The notes beneath the pieces are model-generated. The model did not search any database. It saw only the letters and a list, made by a program, of their open reading frames with translations, and was not told where the DNA came from. The translations under genes and the position numbers were made by a program. Source: Progne subis subis (lineage: Eukaryota; Chordata; Aves; Passeriformes; Hirundinidae). Taken from it: a DNA stretch of 64,000 nt. Within the stretch, counting starts at the first letter, position 1, and each line of letters begins with the position of its first letter. Positions 1-14,180 of the stretch are shown one piece after another. The DNA lies in the NCBI GenBank assembly GCA_022316685.1, contig JAKJHU010000024.1, positions 8,898,943 through 8,962,942 of the forward strand, written 5' to 3'.

Positions 1-3000
1 TATTTCTCTCAGCTGTAAGGAGATGCATGTGCTGCGTTTCCAGTTACTTAACTGCATTGTAAAAAATAAGCTATATAAACATCTCCACAGATTAGTTCTG
101 TACCTTAAACACTGCTCTCCTTTGTCATGGATGAAAATGAAGTTGCTCATGTTTTGCAGTGTAAACTTAGGTGTAGCACACAAGAACCTTGAACTAATCT
201 GTGAATGGAGCCATCGTTTTGAGTTATTATAGGGGCACAGCTTAACTCACTGAAGTTAGGTACTCTCTCCATATTGGTAAGATGCCTGAAAATCCTACAT
301 TGTATGTGAATAGCTTAGCTCAGGGCAGCCCATTTAAAGAGACTCTGTCTGCAGTGTGAACTTGAACATTTTCTTACATGTGACAGAGTATGCAGAACTG
401 TACATATTCTAGTCTCCATTTTAGATGGGATACCTATGCCAGCAGTATTTTAAGTACCAGGTACAGTCTGTCTCCATCACATTCTTTTAAGGCCCAGTAT
501 GTTGGTACTCGTTATGCTACATGAGAACAATAATTACATTTTAATACAGTTTGCAAAATAATATGCCTCTCAGACTAGGATTATTTACATAGACCACATA
601 GTTGTAGTTTGGAAGTTTTGTATATGCAGATAAGTCAGAACAATGTCTTTCCTATATTTCCATGTGTGCGTTTTATTTTTTTAAATGCAAGAAGTATAAA
701 ATAAAGAAAGATGAGAGTTACAAGAATGATTAGACATCTTGCAAAGGGTTTCTTAGTGCTGCTGCTGACCTTCTCAGTCTGTTCTGCTTTGCTTTGGTAT
801 GTTTAACTGCCCCGGGAGGTCATTATCAGACAGTGGTGACTGTTTTGTCAGGTCTTACTGTTTAATTAGATCACAGTTTATGTCAAAATTCTAAAATTCT
901 TTTGGCACATGCCAAAATTTTCACAGTTTTTAGTTTTTAAGTTGAAATATTTCTCAAACAATAAGCAGCAGCTACAAGGGAGTAGACAAATTTATTTAAT
1001 ATTTACAGTGTGCACTTAAAAAATTGTGCCTTGGGTTAAATTCATTGAAATGTGACATCTTATTTTCAAGAGTATCCTATGGGTAGTCCCTTGAAACTTG
1101 TATTGACATTAATATAAGCCTTAAGAAATAGGACTGGCGAGGCTCGCGTTATCTATAGTAAAGCTAATTTTTTCTACTGATCTTGCCTCCAATCATCTGA
1201 AATGGTATAAGACTGTGTAAACAAACCCTCATCTACAGAATTAGAAAATGATGGTTTTGATATGCCTTTCCTGCCCTTGAAATTATATGCCTGAAGTATG
1301 CAATCTGTGATGTACCATGTTCCAGTAATGGTGAGATAATCGGTACAAGTTTCTAGGCTAGAGGTAAATGCCAAACAGCCATACCACAAATTTATCATTT
1401 GGATGGTTTACTTGTTCCTGAGTAAGGCAACCTACCTATCTTTTTCTTCACCATATTTAATTAGAAATGAGTAGAAAAGAGGTATATTACTCATTCCTCA
1501 GCATTCTAGTCAAGAATAAATTTTCAGTTGCCATATTCTTATTCAGCTTGTACAGAGTCAAATCAATTAGTGCCTTTGGAAAGATGCAGTGTTCAAACTG
1601 AGCCAAGAGTGATGATGTTCAAGGGATCAAAACACTAAATGACCTCATACAGGTCCTGTGTTCTGGAAAATGTATCTCCTTTTTCCAGTCCTCTTGTATG
1701 GCCTGATAAAGTGTATTATCTCTCAAGACATTGGGTGTTTCTGAGCAAAATAGACCCCAAAGCCCCAAATCTCCCTCACAATTAGTAAGGCTATTCTGTG
1801 TCTTGATGCTTCAGTGTATGAGGCAAGATAATCATACAGACTTTGGGGGGTAATTTGTTTCTCCAGAACTCTTGCCCTTCAATATCACAGTATCACTGTT
1901 CTCCAAGCATTTCTCTGTTGAATATTTATAGTGCATGACCCCTCTGCCAGGGATTGCTGTGAGCTCTATGGTATATCAGTGCTTAGGCATTTGATAGAGC
2001 AGGGTCTGTACTACACCTTCAGAGCAATCACCGTCCCTTGCCATGTAACACAGGAGCTGAATCACTCACCGAGACAGATAAATGACAAATGTAGAACCCA
2101 GACAAGAGAAAAAGTTGGTGTAAGGTAGGGACTAATTACTGCTGCTGTTGGGAGTAAAGCCCATGAGTAGGGCAGATATAGAATGAGGCTGCCCCAAACA
2201 GGCTGGTGCTGCTTTGGAGTGAGTCTGGGGAGGGAGAATTGGCTTGAGAACCCTACTATCTCCTAGCTAGTCTTCATTGAAGGCAAAATGGCAAAAAATA
2301 GTGACTGATGTGCTGAGGAGAGGTCCAAAAGTGGCCAAATGCTAGCCTGTGGTTTGGGTGTGAGGTTTCCAGTACTCATGAAAGCAGTGAGCCCTCATCA
2401 CAAAGGCAGCAAAGTGAACAAGTTTCTGCCAAGAGCAGTCACGAAGGGACACTGTGCAAAACAGGGAACCAGGAATGTGTTGCAGTCAGTCTTAATCAGG
2501 CATATTCTCGATCATAAACAAGATCTACCTGAGGCCTGAAGGGACAATCAGCCCAGGTGTGAATTTGGCTCCATTTCCTCTGTCTTGTATTTGGTCAAAG
2601 CAAGGGGTGTTGGGCAAACCAAACCTGCCCTGCAAGCACCCATGGTTCAGTCACTCACTTGATGTGCTCAAGGCCCGTCCACATCACTCATTTCCTGTCA
2701 AATGGCTCCTGCTTGACCATTGCTGCCCTGTTGTATCTGAGGTGGGCTGTTTTCTAGCCTGGAGCTAAGCTGTGCCCTTCCCCAGGATCAGGCTCAGTTG
2801 TGCCTCCTGTCTCGTTAAACCTTTCCCATACTGGAGAAATTGTGCAGCCCTCTACTGTCTGGGTCGAGACTTGCAGACAAATTTTATCAGCACTCCCTCT
2901 GGGTCTGCATTCAGCATTTTTTTTTGTCTGGCCATTTATTTTTCGCCCTTCTCTATTAACTCACTCCATGGTAGCTTTTGATAATTGCGGCGGTTGCAGG

Positions 3001-5833
3001 GCTTTCCTCAAGTATGTTCCTAGGAAGTGTATCAAGCTGAATTTCCCCACTATGTTTGTTGTCTGTAGTGTATACTTATTGACAGGTTCTTTAATTGCTC
3101 AGGTTTCTATGTGGCACTTAAAAGCATCTCAGAAAGTATCCTCAATTCAGTGTGTTGACTTACCGAGGCTAGAGAGAAAGCAGAGAGGAGCCTTTCACCC
3201 TCATAGCTCTATAGAGAAGATCATCATGTTAACTCTGCATAGTTGGGGATAGGGCCAACTCTCTGAGGATAAGCATGCCCGATGTTTTCCCATGCCTCAA
3301 AGCATGAGGAAAAACAGATCCACTCTAGATGTGAAAGAGGTTTGGAAAAATTGTTCAGGAGTGTGAACCATTTCTGCAGGGTCTTTGCCATAAAGACTAA
3401 CATTTGTATCTCATTCACAGAGGGAAGTGTGCTGTTCCTTACAGGTTTGGGAGAAAACCTAGCTCAGCCTTAAGCCCAGTTCTTGACTCATAAAGACTCA
3501 TTTTGTTTGACATCTGATTAATCTGCCTTTTTCTCCTTCTAGACTTTTTTGCTGAGCTGCTGTTAAGGCTTTACTATTTTATTATGAATGCTATGTGAGG
3601 GATAAGTATGTACATTGTGTTGCACGCAAGTAACATAAGACAATCTCTGCTCTCAGATACTGGAAGTGTACTGCAGAAACAGATACTGCAGAATGTGAGG
3701 AATCCAATTTTCATTTTAGATAAATGAAGTAGTAGTTAATGTAGTAAAAAGTACAGTAAACAAATGTAGTTAATAAGGCATCTAGATAAATTTTTTAAGA
3801 CTTCAATTGCCAAATTTATTTTGATAAATATTTAGAAATTAAAATGATAAAATTATGCAATGTGACAATATTTATACTCAGAATCAATATGTATGGTAGT
3901 ATGTTTCAGGCTGAGTTCGTAAGGCTGCAACTGCTTTGTAGCAGATATTACAGTGCCACATGACTTTCCTAAAGAACAGTATTGACAAGCAAATAAATGC
4001 TGTTAGTGGTATTAAAAGAAGCACATTGTGTACAGATATTTGTAAACAAAGTATGCTATTATTACTTAGTATTTATTCAATTATTAAATAACTCCCAAGT
4101 ATCATGTACAATTGGAACTTTAGTGCTAAACTGCTGTACTAGATAGGAGCAATGTGCAATTATGGTTCCCCATAGTTAGCTGTAAGCTCTTTTCAGAGAA
4201 TTAGCTCAAGTCAGCCCTCCCCACAAGCAACTGATTACCTGAGTATCTGTGGATTCACTGTGTTTAGCACACAAGCACTCATTGCCCAGAGCCCTTTCGA
4301 GGTACTAATAACACCTTTCCAGAGCATTATTATGATGTCTGAGACCTGCTTATGGTATTTTTGAGCTTTCCCAACGAGGTATTTTCAAAGCTCGCTCTTG
4401 ATGTGTTTTCTGGCATTGTAACCAGAGCAGGGCTGTGTTTGTGGTACAGGCATTAGCATAGTGGCATGCTGATGTCAACGTGCCCACCGTGCTCGTAGTG
4501 GTGTGGCAGCATGTTGCAGCACCATTTTGACTTTGAAAACTACTCCTGGGCCCACTGTTACAGCTGATTGCTTTCTGACAGAGGATAACGGGAGTTGCTG
4601 CCTCAGGTTGAAGCAAGGTGTGACCAAACCTGCACACAAGGAGACTCTCTTGACCCCTGCCTGGGGTCAGGGAGGACAGGGTCCTATGGAGAAAACTGTG
4701 GAATTTGAACTAGTTTGGCATGCACATGCTGTAATGTATGATGCTATTTAAGCTGTGGTAAGTGGATAGAGAAGATGCTGTACCGCCTTTCTCTCTCAGA
4801 CTCTGAGTCTCACCAGGTTTTGTTCTCCCCTTCCTAGAGGGTGGATTGCAGATGGAGCAGTTGCTTGCCGTTTATAAAGAAACTTCTCTCCTTTTTAACT
4901 TTCAACAATGCTGTTAATAAGTTCTTAAAGCTGCTTCTATTAACTTAGCATGTGGTGGCTTTCTGTGCTCTCTCTGCCTTTTCTGTACATTCTCTCTTGG
5001 CTCTTTGTAGCCTGCAAACCTTAGTCATCTCTGTAGCTTTTTGTATTATAGCAATGGATTGGAATTAGGTGTCTAGCCCACACAAACCTCATTCTACTGA
5101 TGAAACATATTCTTAAAGCCTTGGCTTTGATGTCACTATTAATCAGCACTTGACTTTCAGTTAGATTTCTAGTTTGCAAATGTGGGGATCAAAACAGATA
5201 TTCAGGTCTGCTGAGGGCTGTTTGAATGGCTTCAGGCTGTTCTTTGAAACTGGGGTGAAGCAAATGAGCAAGCAAAACGTTCTGTTAGCAAAATTAGAGG
5301 CTTTTAATTTTCCTTTAACAGGTTAGGAATTTAGAACAACCTATTCATGTCATCATGATTCACCAATGCAGTGTCTAAGGTATGTTTTGGTTGTTATTAC
5401 TTAGGATCTGTACAGCTACTGAACAAATAAACCCAGATTTTTTATACTGAATGAAGATACTGATACAAAAAGTTTGCAAAGGCCATTGATAATACTGTCA
5501 CTAGGTGACTGTTCACAGATACAGTATTTTAGGGTGGTATGGGAAGTCACTCAAATTCTGTGCATAGAAGTTTATCTCTGAAAAGTGTGTACACTTTCCC
5601 TGTCCTTAGACAACTAAGCTGTAGTAATGTTTGCTCTGTTCCCTGTCCTGATGATCAGGCTTTGCAGAGTGGATTCCATTAGAAGGGATTCCAGAACAGA
5701 GTTAACAAGGGAGTTTCCTCCCCTTCAGCATAAATTGTGGCATGGTGGTTACAGGAAAGATGAGTATAAGGCAATCTCAGTACCTCCCGAAGGAGCTGGG
5801 AGAGAACCTGGGTAGGGCTCTATTATTAAATTT
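1..5833. other. No recognisable gene or repeat
   Basis: I see no coding gene, RNA gene or recognisable repeat here. The DNA is AT-rich and looks unique. The longest open frame (2800-3252, plus strand, 150 codons) has no recognisable domain and no splice context. A small CpG pocket (three CG within 1137-1150, inside GGCGAGGCTCGCG) stands out against CpG-poor surroundings but has no other signal around it. Confidence 0.5.
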
Positions 5834-5849
5834 AAAAAAAAAAAAAAAA
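5834..5849. repeat. A16 homopolymer
   Basis: Uninterrupted run of 16 A after TTATTAAATTT. No retroposed gene or LINE 3' end is recognisable upstream, so this is a simple-sequence tract rather than a demonstrable retroposon tail. Confidence 0.8.
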
Positions 5850-8810
5850 GGTAGAAATTTCATCCTATACTAATCGCAAATGTCAGGTGTTTGGATCTTA
5901 TCAAGAACCCTTTGGAAAGGGAAGTCTTCATATACCCTAAAACAATGCTTAGCGGTTACTCTAGTTTTAGGTTACATCTGCCCCAGAGCTAACTGGTTTC
6001 AGCCAGAGTGGACCAAAAGGAGAGGCTTGCGTCTCTATCTTCTTTGTCATATGAATATGCCTTTTATCTTAAGTATCTGGGACTTAATATTTCAAGGGAG
6101 ACTTGACTCTTGCAATCGGGATACCAAGTGTTGCCCTGAAAATGTAAAGACTTTGACATATAAATTATGAAACCAGAGTTGTTGATTGGTAACTGCAGAA
6201 ATATGGAGGAATTAATCTTATATTTCTCTTATGCTGAGAGAGGTTAGCATTTCAATACATCATGCTTCTGTCAGAAAGAAAAGCAGAAGGCACAAAGCCG
6301 TAACTAAAAAAAGATCCCAGCGTGCAGATTTGTCAGATATGTGATTGCAGGTCCAAGAGTTTTTGGCACATCCCAGAGATTTGGGCGACACGGGCTTAAG
6401 AGGCCCTGGTGGAACCAGCTTTTGAAACATTGGAATCTGTTAAACTCCACTGGCTACTCACACCATGGGCTATTCTGGCATAACTCACAGGCTACCAAAC
6501 CAGAAAAAGATCTCTGGAAAGGTGGCTTTGTGCTGTAGTTTCTTTCTCTTTCCAATTTGCTACTTTTCTTCATTTATGTTACTTATCTTCATTTACTCTT
6601 CTCTTCCAACCTCTTGGAATATAAGCTATACTAATTTGGATATTGTATCATCTTATTTAGAGGCAATATGGAAGTTACACCTGACTTAGTTCACCTAAGT
6701 AACTAAGTCTCAGTGAACATGTCTAAGTGAGTCTTAAAGGGGTTTAAAGTGGTAGGAGATGCACAATGAGGGGTCTGGAAGAAGAGGTGAGCTACCCAAA
6801 TTTAGAATTCCTCCAGACTTAATTGGCATTCTTCAATGTACTTAGACTCCCCTTGGTTGTTGGCCCAGCATCTTCTCATAAGTCAATTTCTACTTCTCAT
6901 TCTGGAAATAAAACAGAGTAGAAGCACACAATTTTGAATGTAATCAGACCTATTATCTGGTTTGATCATTATTTTGTAGAGATTTGATTGCTACTTATGA
7001 TCTGTAATAGAGGTCATTATTTTATTACATGCTTTTTCTGGGTATGATTAAGTCACTTAAATGAAGGCTTTCTTTCAGTGTAAGTTAGTAAGAATAATAT
7101 ACTTGTGATTTCATATAAATAAATCCAAATTTCCACAAATCTGCGTGTATTGTATTGTGAAAGCTTTTTTGTTTGAATATACAGATACAAATAGATTAGT
7201 AAAGAATGGAACTTTGTGCAAACTAAAAATATGATTTTTATAGGAAAAGTATTTTTTGTTTTAAATTTTATGTAACTTATCTCCAATGCTGCAATCCCAT
7301 TATTCATATGAAAGACTTTGAGAGTGAAAAATATAGTTTCTTCTTGGATATGTGGTTCTTAATAGGAAAAGGAAAGCAGTATTGCTCAACAAACTTGAGT
7401 GTTCCAAAAATAAATTTAATGTTGTTAACATGTACTTTATTGAAAGTTATTTGGTAAGATGCGCAATTGTTCAACTGCATTGCAGATTTGAGAATTAGAT
7501 TTTATTCACAAGTGTTGTTTCCCTCAGATATTTTTCCTCAGGTCTCTTAAGGGCCTGTAATGACCTCTAGGAAGTCTTTAATGCTTCTTTGGAAAACTGA
7601 GCTAAGTCAGTACTACTCAGTCTTGAGTGAGCCTGTAAATTGTCTGATAGAGATACTTAGCCATCTTGTTAAACTGAGAATCTGGAAGAAAAAGAACAAA
7701 GAGTGGGTAGTGAATTAGTTGGGCAGCTGTTCCAAGGAGGCAAGAGATGTGTATGTCTAGAGATCAAAAAAGTTGATGTATAAAGAAAGAGAATTAGGAT
7801 GAGACTGTATGGTCCTGGGTGGAGAGTCTCTACCTGAGAAAGGGTGACACTGCTTGCTGGTACACGTTGGACTCAATGCCTTGGTCTCTTCATACACTGC
7901 TAAATCTTGATGTGACCAGTTCTGCCTGAGCCCAGGCATTCATCCTGCATCACTGCTATGGCTGGTCAAAAACAGTTTAGCAGCAGAAACACACGAGAGA
8001 TGGGATTTTTGGCCGAGCTGTTTCGTGACCAGTTCTCAGTAAAACACTCAGACCCTTTCACCCCTCATAACTGAGGATTCCAAAACAATACAGAAATAAC
8101 TTTCTTACTGCTGAACTGGTCCCAGTGCATGAAAGAAAGGTTCCTTTACCCATCAAGCCACAATAACTTCTCCCCAATATTTATTTACATAAAATTTTTA
8201 TACCATTTATATAGTATTCTCAAATAAAGTATTTTTTATGGTTGCCTATTACACGGAAAGCAGGCAGGCCAAGCACAGCTACTACTGATAATAAAAATGT
8301 TTACCTGCACAGCAGCAAAAACATCATGAGTTTAGGGAAGATTGGTGAAGTACAAATCACATTGAGAAGCAAATAAACTAATCTATAACATTCTGCAGAA
8401 CCTTTCAGAGTGGTGGGTCAGTCTGGCAATTGCAAGATGTAGTGCAAATGTTATCTCAGAAGGAGCCACAAAATATCATATGTAGCAGGTTCACCACTGA
8501 CTTACTGTACTCAAACTTGAGAGCTCATGTACTCCTCTTGAGCTATTGTATACCTCAGGACCTTTACCTTTTGTATGAAATGTTCTTGCTCTGAGGTTTT
8601 TTTTCCAGTGTACTGGTAATGATCAGAGCTCACCCGTTTTTTGAACGGCTGCTATTTGTGTTTGTAACTGAAAACTTGCTGGGAAAGCTTTATGTAATGG
8701 TAGGAGTTCAGATGCATTACTGCTATTGGTGGTTTGTTAGGGAAATCAAGGCTGGAGATGGCCATTTTTTTTCCATCTTAGAGCCCAATGAGGTCATCTG
8801 GCTCTAGGGG
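5850..8810. other. No recognisable gene or repeat
   Basis: AT-rich, unique-looking DNA without recognised repeats, RNA genes or credible coding exons. The stretch 7040-7310 is especially AT-rich. Short open frames here have no domain features. Confidence 0.5.
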
Positions 8811-8899
8811 AAAAAAAAAAAAAAGAAAAAAAAATGGTTTGGGGAATATTGTGATTCTACTCTTTTTGTTTTGGTGCAGATTTTTTTTTTTTTTTTTTT
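8811..8899. repeat. A-rich tract and T19 tract facing each other
   Basis: An A-rich run (8811-8834, broken by one G at 8825) is followed 46 bp later by 19 T (8881-8899). The two could pair as a low-complexity hairpin. There is no evidence that they flank a single inserted element. Confidence 0.75.
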
Positions 8900-11379
8900 A
8901 ACTGAAGGGGGCTGAAGTTGGAAATGTTTGGATACCCTTTTCCCCTTTCCCCAACTCTCCTTTGACTGAAGATTGTCCCATAATTTCTATGCAGCTGCCA
9001 CAACTGGCTCTAAGTTTGTACTCCAAGTGAGCTTAGCAGACTTTTGTCTTGGAACGTACATTACTTACATAAAGACAGTAACTGAACTACCAATTGCATA
9101 AATAATCTTTTTCAATAGAAAATTGCTTCTGACTTTGCTGGGGAAGCTGCTCATGTCTGTCTTTCCTGTGTACCGTAACTTTCTCTGTACATGGTTTCTA
9201 AGCTAAGGATGTATCAAAATGGGTGGCTGAATGAAACAAGCATTTTTCCTGGACCTGTTTCAGAAGGTAGCATTGCAAGTTGAAATTCCATTTTTAAATT
9301 CAACTTCTCCCTCTTGGAAAAAATTCACTAAAGTCAAAGTATCACTTTTTATAGTCTTAGTAACTCTTTCAAGATTTTCAAAGTCTGTTCAGCTCTAATC
9401 TGAAGTAATTGTGGCACGTGCTATAAACCACAAGCACTGTATACTCAGCATGGACTGCTATATCACCATCTTGGAATCATATCAATCTCCTTTTACTCTA
9501 ATCGGCTTTACACACTGTTTCTTTGGTAGCTTTTTCTTACCTCACATTTGTCTATTCATCTATTAAAAGAAATGAGAATGTGGCCTGTTCCAAATCCATA
9601 AAAAGATAGGACACTTTTGGAGCCATGGAACTTGGAATTAAAGTCGATTTAGAAAAAAAAAATAATAAATTGTGCATTCTTCTCCATGTTGTCTTTTCTA
9701 ATGGGAAGCTGTACACTATTAACTTAAGGCTATTGGTAGATGAGAGTGTGCGTCCCAGCAGTGAGGATCCATTTGCACTAATTTTTTATTGTATTTTTTT
9801 TTTTTTTCCTTTTTGTAGCTGTACTTTCTACATTCAACTTATATACGAATGCATAGAACTCATACATAATAGAGAGGCTTTTTGAAAAAGGCACCTCTAA
9901 GAAGCAGGCAAGGAAACCCTGGATATTTTCTTTGTAAGGTTTGGCAGGTAATGAAAGAATAAACCATTTACAATACCTCATACCTGAACATTTTCTTGAT
10001 GTTTATAAGATTTACGGAGGAATTGGTTTTCATGCTTTTTTTCTTATTTTTTTGCAAATGTATGCTCATCCCAGTTTTGCCCAGGCCTGAATATGAAATG
10101 CCAGACTACCACAAGAAAGCCTAGGCATCACAATACTTTTCCAGCTGAAGTAGCAACTGAAAGTCTCGTGAAACAGCTTACAGAATTCCAGCTCAAACTT
10201 GTAAACCCAAGATATTTACATAATTTATATGAGGTGGGGCTATATATACATTAGGTGGTTAGCTAGAATAATAGCTAAATTTTCAAAGTTGCTCAGTACA
10301 TGCAGCATTTGGGCTTCAGACCCCTACAGAATTGTGATAAAATTCTTGGTCCTACATAACTGTGAGAAGGGGAAAATGAGTTTTTACTGCCCTTTTACAG
10401 GGTTCAAACCAGTCTTTATTTTAGACCACAAGTATTGTAATTATTTAGACCACTGCATATTGTAATTATTATGACTTAACCTCTCTAGGTGGTAGCAATT
10501 TAAGGCTTCAAAACAGCTCACAATAGTTAGCTTCAGGAAGTACTCAAGTATTCCCATCAGACTGCTGGAGTAAATAATATGACATCTAGAGATGTGGTGC
10601 AGGAATAAAACCCTACCCCTCACCTTCATAAGGAATGATGGAATTCTGGTCCCACAGGTGTATAAACCATATCACTGACAGAAAATGAAGAAGACCTTGA
10701 TGAATGCTATCAAAAGTTCCTCTGCTGTTAAGCATTTATGGCTTATCCTATGTCCTTCTATTTTTCTAATTCAAACTGGTCTGAACATGAGGAACAGCTT
10801 TGTAAAGCTCAGTAGCTTCAAAGCAAAAGAATATCAGTGCTTAAAATCTCCACACTGAAATATCTCGGATGAGAGGGGAAAAAAAATTCCAGAGCCACTG
10901 TCCACAAGGAGATAGGGGTGATAAGCATGTTGTTTACACTTTGATATTGTATGAAAGGTCATTAAAAAACACTCACTGACTGTGGATTGCACGCTCCAAG
11001 AGCAACAACATGTATTCCAATCTTAAAATACCTCAAGATGGAGCAAGCTTTGGGACTGCCACATGTGACAGGGTGCTTCATGAAACTTTGAGAGATACAG
11101 TTCTTGGAAAACCAAAAGAAAACAACCAGTGAGCTTTCAGGGCACATTGTTTTAAGAAATATCAATTACTATTGTTTTTTAAAATACTTGCTGACCACAG
11201 AACAATTATTTCTCACTCCGAGTGGATGAAGTTAATGCTAAGAACCTATTCTTTCACATTCTAAAATGTAGCAGAAAACAAGAGACGTTTCTGAGACTGA
11301 TTTCCCCACCACAGAACTAGTATATTTTAAAAAGAGGCAAAGTGCACATTATGAGAAAATGAGACAGGGCCCAAAATGC
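8900..11379. other. No recognisable gene or repeat
   Basis: Unique-looking AT-rich DNA. The only simple-sequence feature is a T15 run at 9794-9808. No coding exon, RNA gene or interspersed repeat is recognised. Confidence 0.5.
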
Positions 11380-11600
11380 CTTTTAATTTATTTTTATAAT
11401 AAATATCATTAAATGGAATTTTGAAGCCATATATTTTTATTTTGTATGCAATGCTTGTATTGTAGAAAGGAGCCATTTTGTGAATGATTGAAATAAGCAG
11501 TTGCTAACAATGATGTCACTATTTTGTTGAAACCTGATAAACTTTCCTGGATGATTTGAGATTTCCAAACAACATTTTTCAAGGCTGAAAAGAAAAAAGT
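11380..11600. promoter_or_regulatory. Candidate conserved noncoding element
   Basis: Very AT-rich stretch of ordinary complexity. It holds TAAT cores near 11385-11412, a SOX-like ACAAT just before 11511, and TGATGTCA at 11511-11518, one base from a CRE (TGACGTCA). This composition resembles vertebrate developmental enhancers, but single motif matches are common by chance. The call is inference and rests on texture rather than alignment. Confidence 0.2.
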
Positions 11601-13479
11601 GGAACCTTAATTTTGGCTGAAATGAAAAATTATTTGTGTCAGTGTCATTTGGACATGGAAAACCTGTTCAAACCATTCATGCCTCCACCTCTCACAAACT
11701 ATTTATTATGTACTATAAATTACATTTAACATGTAACATAAAAAATAAATAGAATTGTTCTGGAACCATAGATATGGATTGAGAGTTAATTAAATGAATG
11801 CATGGGGAAAAATCTGTGTGAGATACAGGACTAGGAGTTCCCTGCTGTACCTATTTAATGAAGTCTCATCCATCTGATGGCTCCTGGACCCACTCTTCAA
11901 CACTTCCACAAAAATGTCACAATCTTTATGGGGGAAAAGTGTGGAATGTGCCTTACCCACATCAAGTACACCATTTTACAATTCCAATCCAATTAATTAA
12001 GCCTCTATTCTTCATGCATGGATGGCCGTTTCTCAGTTACACACCCAAGGCAAAGCTCCAAGGGGGCCAGGCAGCCAAAAGAGAAGGTACATTCCCAGCT
12101 CTCATTTACTTAAATACATATTTTTGGTAAAAACAAAATGTTTAAAATTACTTCAAATAAAAGTGTGTATATTTCTCCAGGGCCAGAGCATCAATAACTT
12201 ATGTCTCAGGAAAATGAGCTTTTATTATTTTTATTTTTAATGCAAAGTCATAATTAAAGCAGGGAGGAGAGGACAGCCTCCTCTGTGAATGAGAAAATTA
12301 GACTCAGTGTGGTGAGATGGGAGGGTAGAAGGAGACTTCTGATGCGTGATTAAATGAAAAGGCAGTATGGTGAGGGCAGATGAGACACAGCACAGTGGGA
12401 GTACAGAAAGCAGGGTGAAAGAAATAAACAGAAGACAGGATGTTAAAGTACCATAACCTGACTGCACTCCTGAAGAGTTAAAAATGAACTGATCATCTGT
12501 CAGGAAACCACACAAGAGGGGGGTGATTCGATTCTAGTCCAACCTCCCTGGGCAGGAATGTTGTTTCTGTGATTAAGGGAGAAGAGTAACTATTTTCTCC
12601 TTACTGCACCACACTGTACCGTTATTTTTAGCACTCAATTTCTAAATCTGTTTCCTATAGATCATCTGTCATTTCAATGTTAGAAACAACCATGCTATTT
12701 TTTTCTGTAATCATACGGAGTCTTTTCTTCTATGCACTTTATCATTTATACTGATCAAAACTCATTGTATTGTCTGGATACACAAGATCCAGCCCAGGGA
12801 AGCCCTTGCTCAGGTTCTTTTTTCTACTGCAACTTCACCCCAAAATAAAAGTGCCGTATTAGAAATAACAACATGTGTAAAAATTATCCTTGCTGCCTCA
12901 GAATCACCCAGATGTCAACAAGAGGTCACAGACAGGAACGACCTCTTCCAAAATTATCCATAGTATTACAGGATGTTGCAGTCCCTCTTGTTGGTACCCA
13001 CCAGACAGTATTGCTCTCTATGGGAAGAATCATGCTGGTGCCGCCCAAAGGCAGTGGCTGTCATTGTAAATGGCCAATCATTTCAGTAAAAACCCTCCAC
13101 CGTGCCCAGCCTTGCCTTGTCAGAGGGATCTGGGATGGGGGTTGGAAGTGCCAGGCCTTGCTGGTACTGTGGCATGAGCTCTCCCCACCTTTCCTCAGTG
13201 ATGGTTTCTGTGCCAGTATGAATAAAATGCCAGCGCAAGTACGTCCTTGACAGGTGCTATCAGGACAGGGGATTGTTTCACCTGTTGAAATTACACCTTG
13301 GAACTTTTTTACACTTTTCTGGAGAGGTGAAATTTCCCAAATGAAATTATATTTTCCAACTATATTGCAAGTTTGAGGCATTTCACCCATTTACATATCC
13401 CTTCAATCTGTCATCATTGATGCTAGAAGGGAAAAACCTGAAATAGAGAGGGAAAGCTGACAAGTCCTAAAATTAAAAA
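11601..13479. other. No firm feature
   Basis: No gene is recognisable. A piece of about 40 bp at 12528-12565 (TCTAGTCCAACCTCCCTGGG and flank) resembles the minus-strand 3' end of a CR1 LINE, but it is too short to call. Overlapping open frames at 12873-13390 on both strands have no domain or splice support. Confidence 0.45.
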
Positions 13480-14180
13480 GTTATTGATTAAGCCATTTGA
13501 CTTGTTCTTTCATTCCAGTATTGTACTCCAGGAAACAAATGTTTAATTTATTTTGGATAAAGGGATTCAATTTGTGATAATGCCATGGAAATATAATTTC
13601 CTTACAAACTCAGATTTCTCATAGGAAAATGTTAATGAGTCTTTTCCATTACACTAAAAATACCATGTACAAGAGCTGGTTGAGTTGTGCCCAGACAATG
13701 TTTTTGAACATTTGTCAGAATTGTGCTTCTTTCAAGAAAATTCATATCCTATTGTACTATTTGCCAACATTTACACAAACAGTTTTTGTTTAGGTAAAGG
13801 TTGGCTGATTCCCTGTAAGTTATCAAAGTTCATTCAAAAACAAAACAGACACAGTAATGGCCAAGGACAATCTTCATTGCTAATAATAAATGTTTTACTT
13901 TGCAAGCAACCTTTAAGATCAAAATTGTTCATTTAAAATGTAAACATAGTTGATATTATGCAAAGCATAATTTAGGTATTATTCATCTGCAGAAAGAGTA
14001 TCAATGCCTGTTTGCATTGATAAATGTGATTATTAAATATATTGCCAGAACTCTGACTTGGTCCACAAATACTCATTAAAGGGAAAAAAATTCTGAGCAT
14101 TATCACAATTCCTTCCCTGCAATTAATTAAACACCATGTATTGTTTAAGAATACAATTTTTTCTCACTCCAAAATATTTT
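13480..14180. promoter_or_regulatory. Candidate enhancer-like element with POU-type motifs
   Basis: About 700 bp of AT-rich, non-repetitive DNA. Two short inverted repeats occur within 70 bp: TTATGC-AAA-GCATAA at 13956-13970 contains ATGCAAAG, one base from the POU octamer ATGCAAAT. TATCAATGC-CTGTTT-GCATTGATA at 13999-14022 has 9-bp perfect arms and a TTTGCAT core on the plus strand (ATGCAAA on the minus). POU and homeodomain proteins are known to bind such paired half-sites. That this is an active enhancer is inference. Confidence 0.25.

Noticed and set aside
2800..3252. 150-codon plus-strand open frame
   Set aside because: Longest in the window but with no domain, no splice context and no promoter features; length is compatible with chance in 64 kb searched in six frames.
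12528..12565. Possible CR1 3' end on the minus strand
   Set aside because: About 40 bp only, no neighbouring CR1 blocks.
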